Shown one piece after another: positions 1 to 6,500 of a stretch of DNA of 6,824 nucleotides (its first letter is position 1; the number at the start of each line of letters is the position of its first letter). Where the stretch lies: the NCBI GenBank assembly GCA_945867725.1, contig CAMBJI010000111.1:1-6824 (forward strand), given 5' to 3'. Made by a program: the position numbers and the translations under genes. Source of the DNA: Bordetella parapertussis. Its GTDB lineage: Bacteria; Pseudomonadota; Gammaproteobacteria; Burkholderiales; Burkholderiaceae_D. The notes below the pieces were generated by a model. That model saw only the letters and a list, made by a program, of their open reading frames with translations, had not been told where the DNA came from and made no database searches.

Positions 1-1501
1 AAACGAATTCCCGGTCATGAGAAACAAATATCAGGGTGCCTTCGTATTTTTCCAGAGCGATGTTGAGTGATTCAATGGATTCCATATCCATATGATTCGT
101 CGGCTCATCCATCAGCATCACATTGTGCCGACCCAGCATCAGCTTGCCGTAAACCATGCGACCCTTCTCGCCGCCAGACAAGACCTTGACCGTTTTTTTC
201 ACATCATCACCAGAGAACAGCAAGCGTCCGAGAATCGAGCGCACGGCCTGATCATCATCACCTTCGCGGGTCCATTCGGTCATCCAATCGGTGAGCGTCT
301 TGTCGGCTGCAAATTCCTCGGTCGGATCCTGAGGCATATACCCAATATCGGCATTCTCCGCCCACTTGACGGTACCCGCATCCGGCGAGAGTCCGCACAG
401 ATCGCCACCCAGACAGCGCAGCAAGGTCGTTTTGCCGGCACCGTTTTCACCAATGATCGCACTCTTCTCTCCCGCCTCGATGGAGATACTCAGGTTCTTG
501 AACAGAGCGCGGTCATAAGACTTGGTAATCCCTTTGGATTCCACCGCAAGTCGATGTAATTTTTTAGTCATTTCAAATCGCACAAACGGGTTCTGCCGCG
601 ACGAAGGCTTCACATCTTCGACTTTGATTTTCTCTATCTGCTTGGCACGTGAGGTTGCCTGACGCGCCTTGGACTTGTTGGCTGAGAAGCGACGCACGAA
701 ATCCTGCAACTCGGTGATCTTTTCTTTCGCCTTGGCGTTGACGGCCATTTGCTGGGCACGTGCCTGTGACGAAGCCAGCATATAGTCGTCATAGTTGCCG
801 GGATAAACCTTCAAGGTCCCGTAATCCATGTCCGCCATGTGGGTGCAGACCTGATTGAGAAAGTGACGATCGTGCGAGATGATGATCATGGTCGAATTGC
901 GCTCATTGAGAACATCCTCGAGCCAGCGGATGGTGTTGATATCAAGATTGTTCGTCGGCTCATCCAGCAAGAGGATGTCGGGGTTCGAGAACAGGGCCTG
1001 CGCCAGCAATACCCGTAGCTTCCAGCCGGGGGCAATGCTGCTCATTTGGTCGCTGTGCTGCGCCGTGGGTATGCCTACGCCCGACAGCAATTCGCCCGCA
1101 CGTGCCTCGGCGGTGTAGCCGTCGTATTCAGCAAACTTTGCCTCTAAATCAGCCGCTTTCATGTAATCGTCGTCGGTCGCATCCGGGTTCGCGTAAATCG
1201 CATCGCGCTCACTCATCGCAGCCCACATTTCGGTATGGCCCATCATCACCACATCGAGCACGCGCATCTCTTCAAAAGCAAACTGATCCTGACGCAGCTT
1301 GCCCAGACGCTCATTGGCATCAAGCATGACGTTTCCCGAAGATGGTTCAAGATCACCACCAAGGATTTTCATGAAGGTGGACTTGCCGCAGCCATTGGCG
1401 CCGATCAGGCCGTAGCGATTGCCATCGCCGAATTTGACTGAAATATTTTCGAAAAGCGGCTTGGGGCCGAACTGCATGGTGATATTGGCGGTGGAAAGCA
1501 C
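1..1501 (-). CDS. ybiT: ABC-F family ATPase YbiT (3' end outside window)
   Basis: This is a soluble ABC-F protein with two ATP-binding domains and no membrane segment. The family binds ribosomes and acts on translation; YbiT's exact role is poorly defined. About 500 residues are in the window, and the E. coli protein is about 530, so roughly 30 C-terminal residues are missing. Domain 1 has Walker [10 protein letters not shown] at 34-42, [11 protein letters not shown] ending at residue 187, and a SHDRHF switch at 209-214. The basic linker (about 238-325) is the tRNA-interaction region typical of ABC-F. Domain 2 has GENGAGKTT at 351-359, LSGGE at 441-445, DEPTNHMD from 465, and SHDRE near the window edge. 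Domain 1 has [14 protein letters not shown] instead of the LSGGQ signature, as in E. coli YbiT as I recall it. I chose the GTG at 1501 because GAGG lies 8 bases upstream (1510-1513) and the N-terminus [12 protein letters not shown] lines up with E. coli YbiT. No in-frame ATG precedes it. The match runs nearly end to end, so identity is secure. Confidence 0.95.
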   Translation of the reverse strand, partial: MLSTANITMQFGPKPLFENISVKFGDGNRYGLIGANGCGKSTFMKILGGDLEPSSGNVMLDANERLGKLRQDQFAFEEMRVLDVVMMGHTEMWAAMSERDAIYANPDATDDDYMKAADLEAKFAEYDGYTAEARAGELLSGVGIPTAQHSDQMSSIAPGWKLRVLLAQALFSNPDILLLDEPTNNLDINTIRWLEDVLNERNSTMIIISHDRHFLNQVCTHMADMDYGTLKVYPGNYDDYMLASSQARAQQMAVNAKAKEKITELQDFVRRFSANKSKARQATSRAKQIEKIKVEDVKPSSRQNPFVRFEMTKKLHRLAVESKGITKSYDRALFKNLSISIEAGEKSAIIGENGAGKTTLLRCLGGDLCGLSPDAGTVKWAENADIGYMPQDPTEEFAADKTLTDWMTEWTREGDDDQAVRSILGRLLFSGDDVKKTVKVLSGGEKGRMVYGKLMLGRHNVMLMDEPTNHMDMESIESLNIALEKYEGTLIFVSHDREFV

Positions 1502-1592
1502 TGCGGAAACCTCAGAGACGCGGACAGGAAGAAAAAGACCAGGCGTTTCGTTGCCTACGACATAGTCGTCAGGACACCGATTCAAGGGCGAG

Positions 1593-1601
1593 ATTTTAGC
1601 A
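1593..1601 (-). promoter_or_regulatory. Possible extended -10 promoter element for ybiT
   Basis: The minus strand reads TGCTAAAAT, which fits the extended -10 pattern TGnTAtAAT. It lies about 92 bases upstream of the ybiT GTG. No convincing -35 hexamer is present at 16-18 bases, which extended -10 promoters can tolerate. The 175-bp ldcA-ybiT gap is the longest between same-strand genes here, so an independent promoter is plausible. This is a motif match only. Confidence 0.35.
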
Positions 1602-1642
1602 TTTAGGCTGCCCAATCGGCGCAGGCTCCTTCTGCTTGTTGC

Positions 1643-1663
1643 CACACCGCCCGAAGGGCTGTG
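1643..1663 (-). other. Hairpin just downstream of ldcA
   Basis: An inverted repeat starts 14 bases after the ldcA stop codon. On the minus strand CACAGCCC pairs with GGGC and TGTG around a TTC loop, with two unpaired G residues. It sits where a terminator for the queE-queD-tadA-ldcA unit would be expected. No T-run follows it on the minus strand, so it is not a standard intrinsic terminator. It could stabilise the 3' end of the mRNA or be incidental. Confidence 0.3.
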
Positions 1664-1676
1664 CCGACAGCTGAAC

Positions 1677-2588
1677 CTATGGCCGCAGGCCGGAATAGCC
1701 GCTGAAGGCCAGCTGCAGCTTGGCCGAGTCTGACTGAACACGGCATACAGCACCGACAGGCAAGGTCAGTTTGTCGCGTGTGTGGCCAAAAGGCAGCCCT
1801 TGCAGCACAGGTACAGGCAGCAGGTCTCTCAAGCCAGCCAGCATGGCTTCAAAGTCATAGCCATTGTCATACTCACTGAGGCGATAGCCCGAAAAATTCC
1901 CCAAGATCACCGCCTTCTGGCGAGCCAAAACGCCGGCATGCAGAAGCTGCAACAACATGCGCTCTATACGGTAAGGATGCTCGTTCACATCTTCGATGAA
2001 GAGAAGCCCGCCCTCCACCGCCGGCATCCAGGGCGTGCCAATGAGATGGTTGATCATGGACAGATTACCGCCCCATAATTTTCCCTGGACATCAACGCTG
2101 GGGTTATCAAGCGCTGAAATCTCAACCGTCATCGGTCCGTTCAGACATTGCCAAAAATGCGACTCCGTGAGTTCACTGATATCCGGTCGACTGAAATCAT
2201 CGCAGATCATAGGTCCGGCAAAACTGATCGCATCGGTCTTTGCCAGCAAACCCAGATGTAAGGCGGTGAAATCGCTATGCCCAATAAAATGTTTACCACT
2301 GTCAGCCAGAAATCCAAAATCAATCGTTGGCAGAAGTCGCGATAAGCCATAACCACCACGCAGAGCAATCACGATCTCCACCTCAGGATGTCTGGCCGCA
2401 TCATGCAGTTGTTGCACTCGATCCGCATCACTGGCCGCAAAGCGCTGATACTTTTCGAAGGCGCTGCAGAAGTCATGCACCTGATGTCCCTGCGCACGCA
2501 GTCGTGTGGCCGCACGATTTAAAGCCTCAGGATCAGCCGAATAGCCGCTGGGGGCCACAATAGCAATGTGTCGTGATGTTGGTGTCAT
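1677..2588 (-). CDS. ldcA: LD-carboxypeptidase (muramoyltetrapeptide carboxypeptidase), peptidase family S66
   Basis: LdcA is a cytoplasmic serine peptidase of murein recycling. It removes the terminal D-Ala from L-Ala-D-Glu-mDAP-D-Ala peptides, giving tripeptides that Mpl can reuse. The protein has 303 residues, close to E. coli LdcA (304), with no signal peptide or membrane segment. The nucleophile motif GHSDFTALH places the catalytic Ser at 105. The other triad residues are probably Glu199 ([16 protein letters not shown]) and His269 ([10 protein letters not shown]), which fits the usual spacing. ALRGGYG (76-81) and [17 protein letters not shown] (171-187) are also typical. The ATG at 2588 is chosen because the next residues, [11 protein letters not shown], match family N-termini and because an in-frame TAA lies 15 bases upstream. 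Oddly, the start codon is formed by the end of an 8-bp tandem repeat array and there is no Shine-Dalgarno sequence. It lies 123 bp after tadA, in the same direction. Confidence 0.95.
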   Translation of the reverse strand: MTPTSRHIAIVAPSGYSADPEALNRAATRLRAQGHQVHDFCSAFEKYQRFAASDADRVQQLHDAARHPEVEIVIALRGGYGLSRLLPTIDFGFLADSGKHFIGHSDFTALHLGLLAKTDAISFAGPMICDDFSRPDISELTESHFWQCLNGPMTVEISALDNPSVDVQGKLWGGNLSMINHLIGTPWMPAVEGGLLFIEDVNEHPYRIERMLLQLLHAGVLARQKAVILGNFSGYRLSEYDNGYDFEAMLAGLRDLLPVPVLQGLPFGHTRDKLTLPVGAVCRVQSDSAKLQLAFSGYSGLRP

Positions 2589-2634
2589 GGGCTTATGGGC
2601 TTATGGGCTTATGGGCTTATAGACTTATGGGCGT
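2587..2634 (-). repeat. 8-bp tandem repeat array running into the ldcA start codon
   Basis: Six head-to-tail octamers are visible. On the plus strand the unit is ATGGGCTT: exact copies at 2587-2594, 2595-2602, 2603-2610 and 2611-2618, then ATAGACTT at 2619-2626 and ATGGGCGT at 2627-2634. On the minus strand the unit reads AAGCCCAT, and the last CAT supplies AT of the ldcA ATG. Each junction also creates a TAA, so the repeats cannot be read through in frame. The array occupies the whole ribosome-binding region of ldcA. Four perfect copies next to degenerate ones suggest recent slippage expansion at the ldcA end. Confidence 0.95.
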
Positions 2635-2643
2635 ACGCTACAA
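2616..2643 (-). promoter_or_regulatory. Possible sigma-70 promoter for ldcA inside the octamer array
   Basis: On the minus strand TTGTAG (2638-2643) and TATAAG (2616-2621) are separated by 16 bases. The -10 matches TATAAT at five of six positions; the -35 matches TTGACA at three. The -10 exists only because the fifth octamer differs from the consensus unit. A start about 7 bases downstream would give a leader of roughly 20 bases made only of repeat units. This is a motif-level call; read-through from tadA is the alternative. Confidence 0.3.
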
Positions 2644-2711
2644 AATATCGTGAGATGGAGCGTGATGTAAGGCGTCATGGTGGATAGCCTGATGATCTTT
2701 TTTAATCTGTT

Positions 2712-3191
<480 letters not shown>

Positions 3192-3201
<10 letters not shown>

Positions 3202-3638
3202 GTGATCTCTGCCCAGCAATTCGGCGTTTCATGCAACACCAGCTTATGCAGCCGCAATCCTGTGCCGTAGCGATCGTTATAAACGGTACGCAGGGTATCA
3301 AATGCCGTGCGCGCCAGATTTTCTACCGTCGGTATCTTGTCGATGACGACCGTCTTGTGGTCAGGGATGGTGGCCAGAAAACTGCGCACCGCGGTGTCCT
3401 TCGCATAGACCAGAAACGCGTGATCCCAGACATCCACCAGATGAGTTTTAGCCAGCGCCTTGACATCGGAAAAATCCATAATCATGCCGTTGTCCGAGCT
3501 ACCCTCTTCTTCGATGACCTCGCCCACCAGCGTAATCTCGAGCGTATAGCGATGGCCATGCAAATTACGGCACTGGCTTTTGTGGTCAGGGATTCGGTGG
3601 CCGGCATCGAATTCCAATTTGCGGGTAATGGTGATCAT
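3192..3638 (-). CDS. queD: 6-carboxy-5,6,7,8-tetrahydropterin synthase QueD
   Basis: QueD converts 7,8-dihydroneopterin triphosphate (the GTP cyclohydrolase I product) to 6-carboxytetrahydropterin, the substrate of QueE, on the route to preQ0 and queuosine. The protein has 148 residues of the PTPS/QueD fold. Zinc ligands are His14 (FDAGHR) and His27 and His29 (NLHGHRY). Cys23 (CRNLHGH) is the expected catalytic cysteine. Asp72-His73 (WDHAFL) and Glu137 (LHETPN) complete the usual active site, and PTVENLA (103-109) is the pterin-anchoring region. The C-x3-HGH spacing favours bacterial QueD over eukaryotic-type PTPS. The ATG at 3638 lies 14 bases after the queE stop, with only a weak purine stretch as ribosome-binding site. 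The last residues, Thr-Asp-Pro, appear to derive from the 7-bp repeat; the conserved part ends near CWAEI. Confidence 0.95.
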
Positions 3639-3652
3639 GCGTTTTTCAATAT

Positions 3653-4288
3653 TCAGGGTATTTGCAGCAGTTTATGCGTTTGCAAAGACAATCGCCATTG
3701 CGGATCGGATTTGCAGAGATCAATCGCCAGCCGAGTATTGTCAGCCAGCGTGGGGCCATCCATCGGCTGCAGAAAAAAGTGGGTAAATGCCAGCGAGGTG
3801 TAGGACGACAGATTCTGGGCTTGCTGCGGTATCACCACCTTGAGCTCGTCACCACGATCCACGACCAGCGGCGCCTCGGCTTTGGGGCTCACACAAATCC
3901 AATCTACACCCGCAGGCACCGGCAGAGTACCGTTCGTTTCAATGGCGATCTCGAACCCGAACGCATGTAAAGCATCTATCAATGGCGTATCGAGTTGCAA
4001 CAGCGGTTCGCCGCCCGTGAGCACGACGTATTTTTTTCCGACACGGACAGCAGGCCATTGCGCATCAATCACCGCTGCCAGCTGGCCGGCATCGGGGTAC
4101 TTGTCACCCAACACACCATTCGTACCGACAAAATCGGTATCGCAGAAACGGCACACCGCGGTGGCGCGATCCTGCTCTCGTCCTGACCACAAATTGCATC
4201 CGGAAAAACGGCAGAATACCGCCGGACGTCCGGCTTGTGCGCCCTCGCCCTGCAAAGTATAGAAAATTTCCTTGACGCTGTAAGTCAA
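3653..4288 (-). CDS. queE: 7-carboxy-7-deazaguanine synthase QueE (TTG start)
   Basis: QueE is a radical SAM enzyme that contracts the ring of 6-carboxytetrahydropterin to 7-carboxy-7-deazaguanine, the step after QueD. From the TTG at 4288 it has 211 residues. The cluster cysteines are Cys31, Cys46 and Cys49 (GCNLWSGRE...CRFCDTDF), giving the CX14CX2C variant known from Burkholderia QueE in place of CX3CX2C. TLQGEG (11-16), TGGEP (91-95), ETNGT (117-121), SPKAEAPL (134-141) and the C-terminal QTHK (203-206) are all typical. The TTG at 4288 yields MTYSVKEIFYTLQGEG, matching the family start, with a weak GGA 7 bases upstream. A longer reading from TTG 4315 (220 residues) would put its start codon in a terminator-like hairpin, so I reject it. 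No in-frame ATG precedes the conserved region. Confidence 0.94.
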   Translation of the reverse strand: MTYSVKEIFYTLQGEGAQAGRPAVFCRFSGCNLWSGREQDRATAVCRFCDTDFVGTNGVLGDKYPDAGQLAAVIDAQWPAVRVGKKYVVLTGGEPLLQLDTPLIDALHAFGFEIAIETNGTLPVPAGVDWICVSPKAEAPLVVDRGDELKVVIPQQAQNLSSYTSLAFTHFFLQPMDGPTLADNTRLAIDLCKSDPQWRLSLQTHKLLQIP

Positions 4289-4332
4289 ACCGCAGTCCGT
4301 AAAAAATCTGGCCAAACCAGATTATCGTACAT
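4285..4332 (-). CDS. Possible 15-residue leader ORF upstream of queE
   Basis: An ATG at 4332 opens a 15-codon frame reading MYDNLVWPDFLRTAV, ending in TGA at 4285-4287. The stop overlaps the proposed queE start as TTGA. The frame spans the whole terminator-like hairpin, so a translating ribosome would disrupt the stem. No good Shine-Dalgarno precedes the ATG; the nearest purine stretch, GAGGG, is about 14 bases away. The arrangement resembles a translated leader with coupling to queE, but a frame this short can arise by chance. Confidence 0.2.
   Translation of the reverse strand: MYDNLVWPDFLRTAV
4301..4323 (-). terminator. Intrinsic terminator or attenuator between the sensor kinase gene and queE
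   Basis: On the minus strand AATCTGG (4317-4323) and CCAGATT (4305-4311) form a perfect 7-bp stem around the loop TTTGG. The hairpin leads into a run of six T (4301-4306), two of which are in the stem. Only three of the seven pairs are G-C, so it is weaker than the terminator at 6449-6478. It lies 34 bases beyond the kinase stop codon and 13 bases before the queE start. It could end the two-component operon or limit transcription entering queE. Confidence 0.6.
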
Positions 4333-4356
4333 ATTGGGGGTGACACCCTCGCAGTC

Positions 4357-5703
4357 TCAGGGGAAGCGGACCACGAACACGGTACCCTTGCCCTCGGGGC
4401 CGGGGCGCAGCTCGATCACAGCATCGTGGTCGCGGGCAATGTCGCGAACGATGGCCAGACCTAAACCGGTCCCCGGCTGCGACTGGTCGAGCCGATAAAA
4501 GCGGTTGAACACGCGCTCTTTTTTCGATGCCGGTATCCCCGGGCCACTGTCCTCCACCATCAAGATACCGTGACCATCGACTTGAAGACAACTGACCGTC
4601 ACCAAGCTGCCGTTAGGCGAATAACGAATCGCGTTATCCACCAGATTATCGATCATGTCGCGCAACAGAAAACGGTCGCCAGCTACTCGCGTGGGCTGTA
4701 AATCGAAACCAATATCGATATTTTTTTTCAGCGCTTCCTCGACAAAGTGCTGCACCGATTCAGACACCAAGGCATCTAGCGATAACTGTTCAAGACGATG
4801 GCGCTCAAAATCTCCCGGCTCGGAGCGCGCGAGTGCCAGCAACTGATTTGCCTGCCGCGCCATTCTCTCGGTCGATGCCAGCATGAGTGAGGTCGATTCA
4901 GTGGTTTCGGTATCGCTGCGGTGATGGGCGCGCAACCATTCTAGCTGCGCCTTAAAACCCGCCAGTGGTGTCCGCAACTGATGCGCAGCATTCGCCAGAA
5001 AATCCTGACGGGCCCGTGCATTTCCCTGAACGCGGTTGAGTAACTCATTCATCGCACGGATGAATGGCACGATTTCTTCCGGCGCATTCTGCAGCGGCAG
5101 CGGCGACAAATCATCGGAACTACGGCGCTCAAGATTACTTTCCAGATCACGCAGTGGTTGTAAACCCCGCTTGAGAACCAGCCAGACAACCAAAGGAATC
5201 AAGATCACCAGCAGCAACTCCAGCGCGAAGAGCGACAGCAGTATTCGAAGCCGAATTTCTTGGCGCTTGACGCGCGTCTCAGCAGCACCAATCAGCACCG
5301 TCTCGCCGCCGACCTGTGTACGCAGCGAGATAACACGCACCTCCTCGCCACGCATGCGGGAGCCATAGGCAATCCAGGGTTTGCCTTTCTCGGGCACCTG
5401 CATTTCCGGGAAATCTCGGTCACCCGCAATCGTTTTACCCGACATGTCACGCACGACAAAAAACACTTCGTCCAGATGATCAACGCGCAAAATCTGTTCA
5501 GCTTGTTGCGACAAGCGCAGCTCCACCGAAGAATCTTTTTCTGTCACATGCGGTACCAAAGCCCAAGCGGCATCCGCCAGACTCTGGTCGAGCGCCGATT
5601 GTGCAGGTATCCAAGCAAGCCAGTAGGCGGCAGCAGCAGCAGCAACATTGACGGCCATCAGCGTAATGACCAGCCATTGCAGCAGTTTGGCTCTGAGACT
5701 CAT
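4357..5703 (-). CDS. TctE/QseC-like sensor histidine kinase
   Basis: This membrane kinase is the partner of the response regulator encoded just upstream. It has 448 residues. Membrane segment 1 is about 8-31 and segment 2 about 152-177. The region between them, with VFFVVRDMSGKTIAGDRDFP, resembles the 2CSK_N sensor domain of TctE-type kinases and should face the periplasm. A HAMP-like linker follows (about 178-230). The H-box FLANAAHQLRTPL carries the phosphorylated His241. The ATPase part shows the N-box NLVDN (353-357), G1 DSGPGI (385-390), F-box RFYR (401-404) and G2 GTGLGL (411-416), so all catalytic motifs are intact. The ATG at 5703 overlaps the regulator stop as ATGA, indicating translational coupling; GGAG lies 11 bases upstream. 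A run of six alanines in membrane segment 1 is encoded by a GCT/GCC tract. The ligand is unknown: no tricarboxylate transporter genes are visible. Confidence 0.94.
   Translation of the reverse strand: MSLRAKLLQWLVITLMAVNVAAAAAAYWLAWIPAQSALDQSLADAAWALVPHVTEKDSSVELRLSQQAEQILRVDHLDEVFFVVRDMSGKTIAGDRDFPEMQVPEKGKPWIAYGSRMRGEEVRVISLRTQVGGETVLIGAAETRVKRQEIRLRILLSLFALELLLVILIPLVVWLVLKRGLQPLRDLESNLERRSSDDLSPLPLQNAPEEIVPFIRAMNELLNRVQGNARARQDFLANAAHQLRTPLAGFKAQLEWLRAHHRSDTETTESTSLMLASTERMARQANQLLALARSEPGDFERHRLEQLSLDALVSESVQHFVEEALKKNIDIGFDLQPTRVAGDRFLLRDMIDNLVDNAIRYSPNGSLVTVSCLQVDGHGILMVEDSGPGIPASKKERVFNRFYRLDQSQPGTGLGLAIVRDIARDHDAVIELRPGPEGKGTVFVVRFP
5626..5645 (-). repeat. Short GCT trinucleotide tract in the sensor kinase gene
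   Basis: On the minus strand four consecutive GCT codons follow GTT and run on into two GCC codons (plus strand GGCGGCAGCAGCAGCAGC). They encode part of the six-alanine run in the first membrane segment. Copy changes would be in frame and would alter segment length by single alanines. The tract is too short to suggest more than occasional variation. Confidence 0.6.
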
Positions 5704-6368
5704 CCGCGCGACTGCTCCAGCAAATAACCGAATCCACGAATCGTCTTGATGGAAATACCGGCAGAGTCAATTTTCGAGCGTATCCGAGACACATAGACTT
5801 CCACGGCATTAAGGGTGACTTCTTCACCCCACGGAAGAATGGCATCGATGATTTGCTGTTTGGAGACGACACGCGACGAGTTCTGCATCAGGTGCTCAAG
5901 CACCGCCCACTCGCGTGCAGATAATTCAATCACCTGACCATCAACCGTCGCTCGACGAGTAAAAGGATCGAGTTGCAAGCCACCCATCTGCAAATGAACC
6001 GGCCTGGGATTGCTGCGCCGAACCAGCGCTTTGAGACGCGCCACAAGTTCGGGCGCGGCAAATGGCTTGACCAGATAATCATCAGCGCCCAACTCCAGTC
6101 CCCGCACGCGATCCTGCACATCATCACGCGCCGTCAGTAGCAACACCGGCAAGGCACTACCACGGGCACGCAGACGACGAACGACCTCAAAACCATCGAT
6201 ACCCGGCAAACCAATATCCAGCACGGCAACAGAAACCTCGCGCGATATCAGCGCATGATCAGCCTCTTCACCATCGTGAACGACGTCAACCACCATGCTG
6301 TGGCCGCGAAGAATCCGCGCGATACCATCGGCCAATACCAAATCATCTTCTACCAACAACACATGCAT
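5700..6368 (-). CDS. OmpR/PhoB-family response regulator (TctD/QseB-like)
   Basis: This cytoplasmic DNA-binding regulator is phosphorylated by the adjacent kinase. From the ATG at 6368 it has 222 residues. The receiver domain shows acidic Asp8-Asp9 (LLVEDD), phospho-acceptor Asp51 (AVLDIGLPGIDGFE), Thr79 (LLLTARDD) and Lys101 (DDYLVKPF), all intact. A winged-helix Trans_reg_C domain covers about 125-220, with ELSAREWAVLEHL, NAVEVYVSRIRSKI and TIRGFGYLL. The 6368 ATG gives MHVLLVEDD, the usual start for this family. Upstream in-frame starts at 6383 (ATG) and 6398 (TTG) would add 5 or 10 residues; none of the three has a strong Shine-Dalgarno, so the start is uncertain. It is the first gene of the pair and overlaps the kinase gene by 4 bases. 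The likely promoter region lies between this start and the terminator at 6449. Similarity to TctD or QseB cannot be resolved by eye. Confidence 0.94.
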   Translation of the reverse strand: MHVLLVEDDLVLADGIARILRGHSMVVDVVHDGEEADHALISREVSVAVLDIGLPGIDGFEVVRRLRARGSALPVLLLTARDDVQDRVRGLELGADDYLVKPFAAPELVARLKALVRRSNPRPVHLQMGGLQLDPFTRRATVDGQVIELSAREWAVLEHLMQNSSRVVSKQQIIDAILPWGEEVTLNAVEVYVSRIRSKIDSAGISIKTIRGFGYLLEQSRG

Positions 6369-6394
6369 AGTCAAATCCGCCATGGGGCAATAAC

Positions 6395-6418
6395 TCAAGC
6401 ATTTTGCCAGAAGCTTGA
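6395..6418. promoter_or_regulatory. Inverted repeat upstream of the response regulator gene
   Basis: TCAAGC (6395-6400) and GCTTGA (6413-6418) are exact inverted half-sites with a 12-base spacer. They lie 27-50 bases upstream of the preferred regulator start at 6368, in the only space available for its promoter. OmpR-type regulators usually bind direct repeats, so self-regulation through this site is not implied. I could not identify a convincing -35/-10 pair here. Confidence 0.25.
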
Positions 6419-6448
6419 TTCAGGCCGTCTGATCAAACGGAAAGAAAT

Positions 6449-6478
6449 AAAAAAACACCGGGCCGCAGCCCGGTGTTT
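6449..6478 (-). terminator. Strong intrinsic terminator of the trpB-like gene
   Basis: A perfect 11-bp stem is formed by AAACACCGGGC (6453-6463) and GCCCGGTGTTT (6468-6478) around a four-base loop. On the minus strand the stem is followed by TTTT, making a run of seven T with the stem base (6449-6455). It begins 22 bases after the TAA of the trpB-like gene, so it insulates the two-component genes from that unit. Toward the plus strand there are only three T, all in the stem. Confidence 0.92.
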
Positions 6479-6500
6479 GATCTAAGACGATGTTCCTGAT

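Noticed and set aside
92..559. 155-residue open frame on the plus strand
   Set aside because: It is antisense to the second ATPase domain of ybiT, whose motifs are intact on the minus strand. The plus-strand translation shows no recognisable domain.
1000..1045. Apparent loss of the LSGGQ signature in the first ATPase domain of YbiT ([14 protein letters not shown])
   Set aside because: The E. coli YbiT sequence, as I recall it, has the same departure, so it is a family trait and not a defect of this gene.
2587..2634. CRISPR array
   Set aside because: The units are 8 bp, directly adjacent and without spacers. This is a simple tandem repeat.
3231..3803. 190-residue open frame on the plus strand across queD and queE
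   Set aside because: It is the complement of two clearly identified genes, crosses their boundary, and has no recognisable motif. It follows from codon bias in the minus-strand genes.
4289..4315. Longer queE starting at TTG 4315 (220 residues)
   Set aside because: The extra nine residues are not part of the family N-terminus, there is no Shine-Dalgarno, and the codon lies in the loop of a terminator-like hairpin.
4338..4348. Palindromic GGGTGACACCC between the kinase gene and queE, considered as an operator or part of a preQ1 riboswitch
   Set aside because: It is too short to judge as an operator, and I cannot fit the surrounding bases to a preQ1 riboswitch class.
5260..5727. 155-residue open frame on the plus strand opposite the sensor kinase gene
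   Set aside because: It is antisense to the conserved sensor and membrane segments of the kinase, with no ribosome-binding site or domain features.
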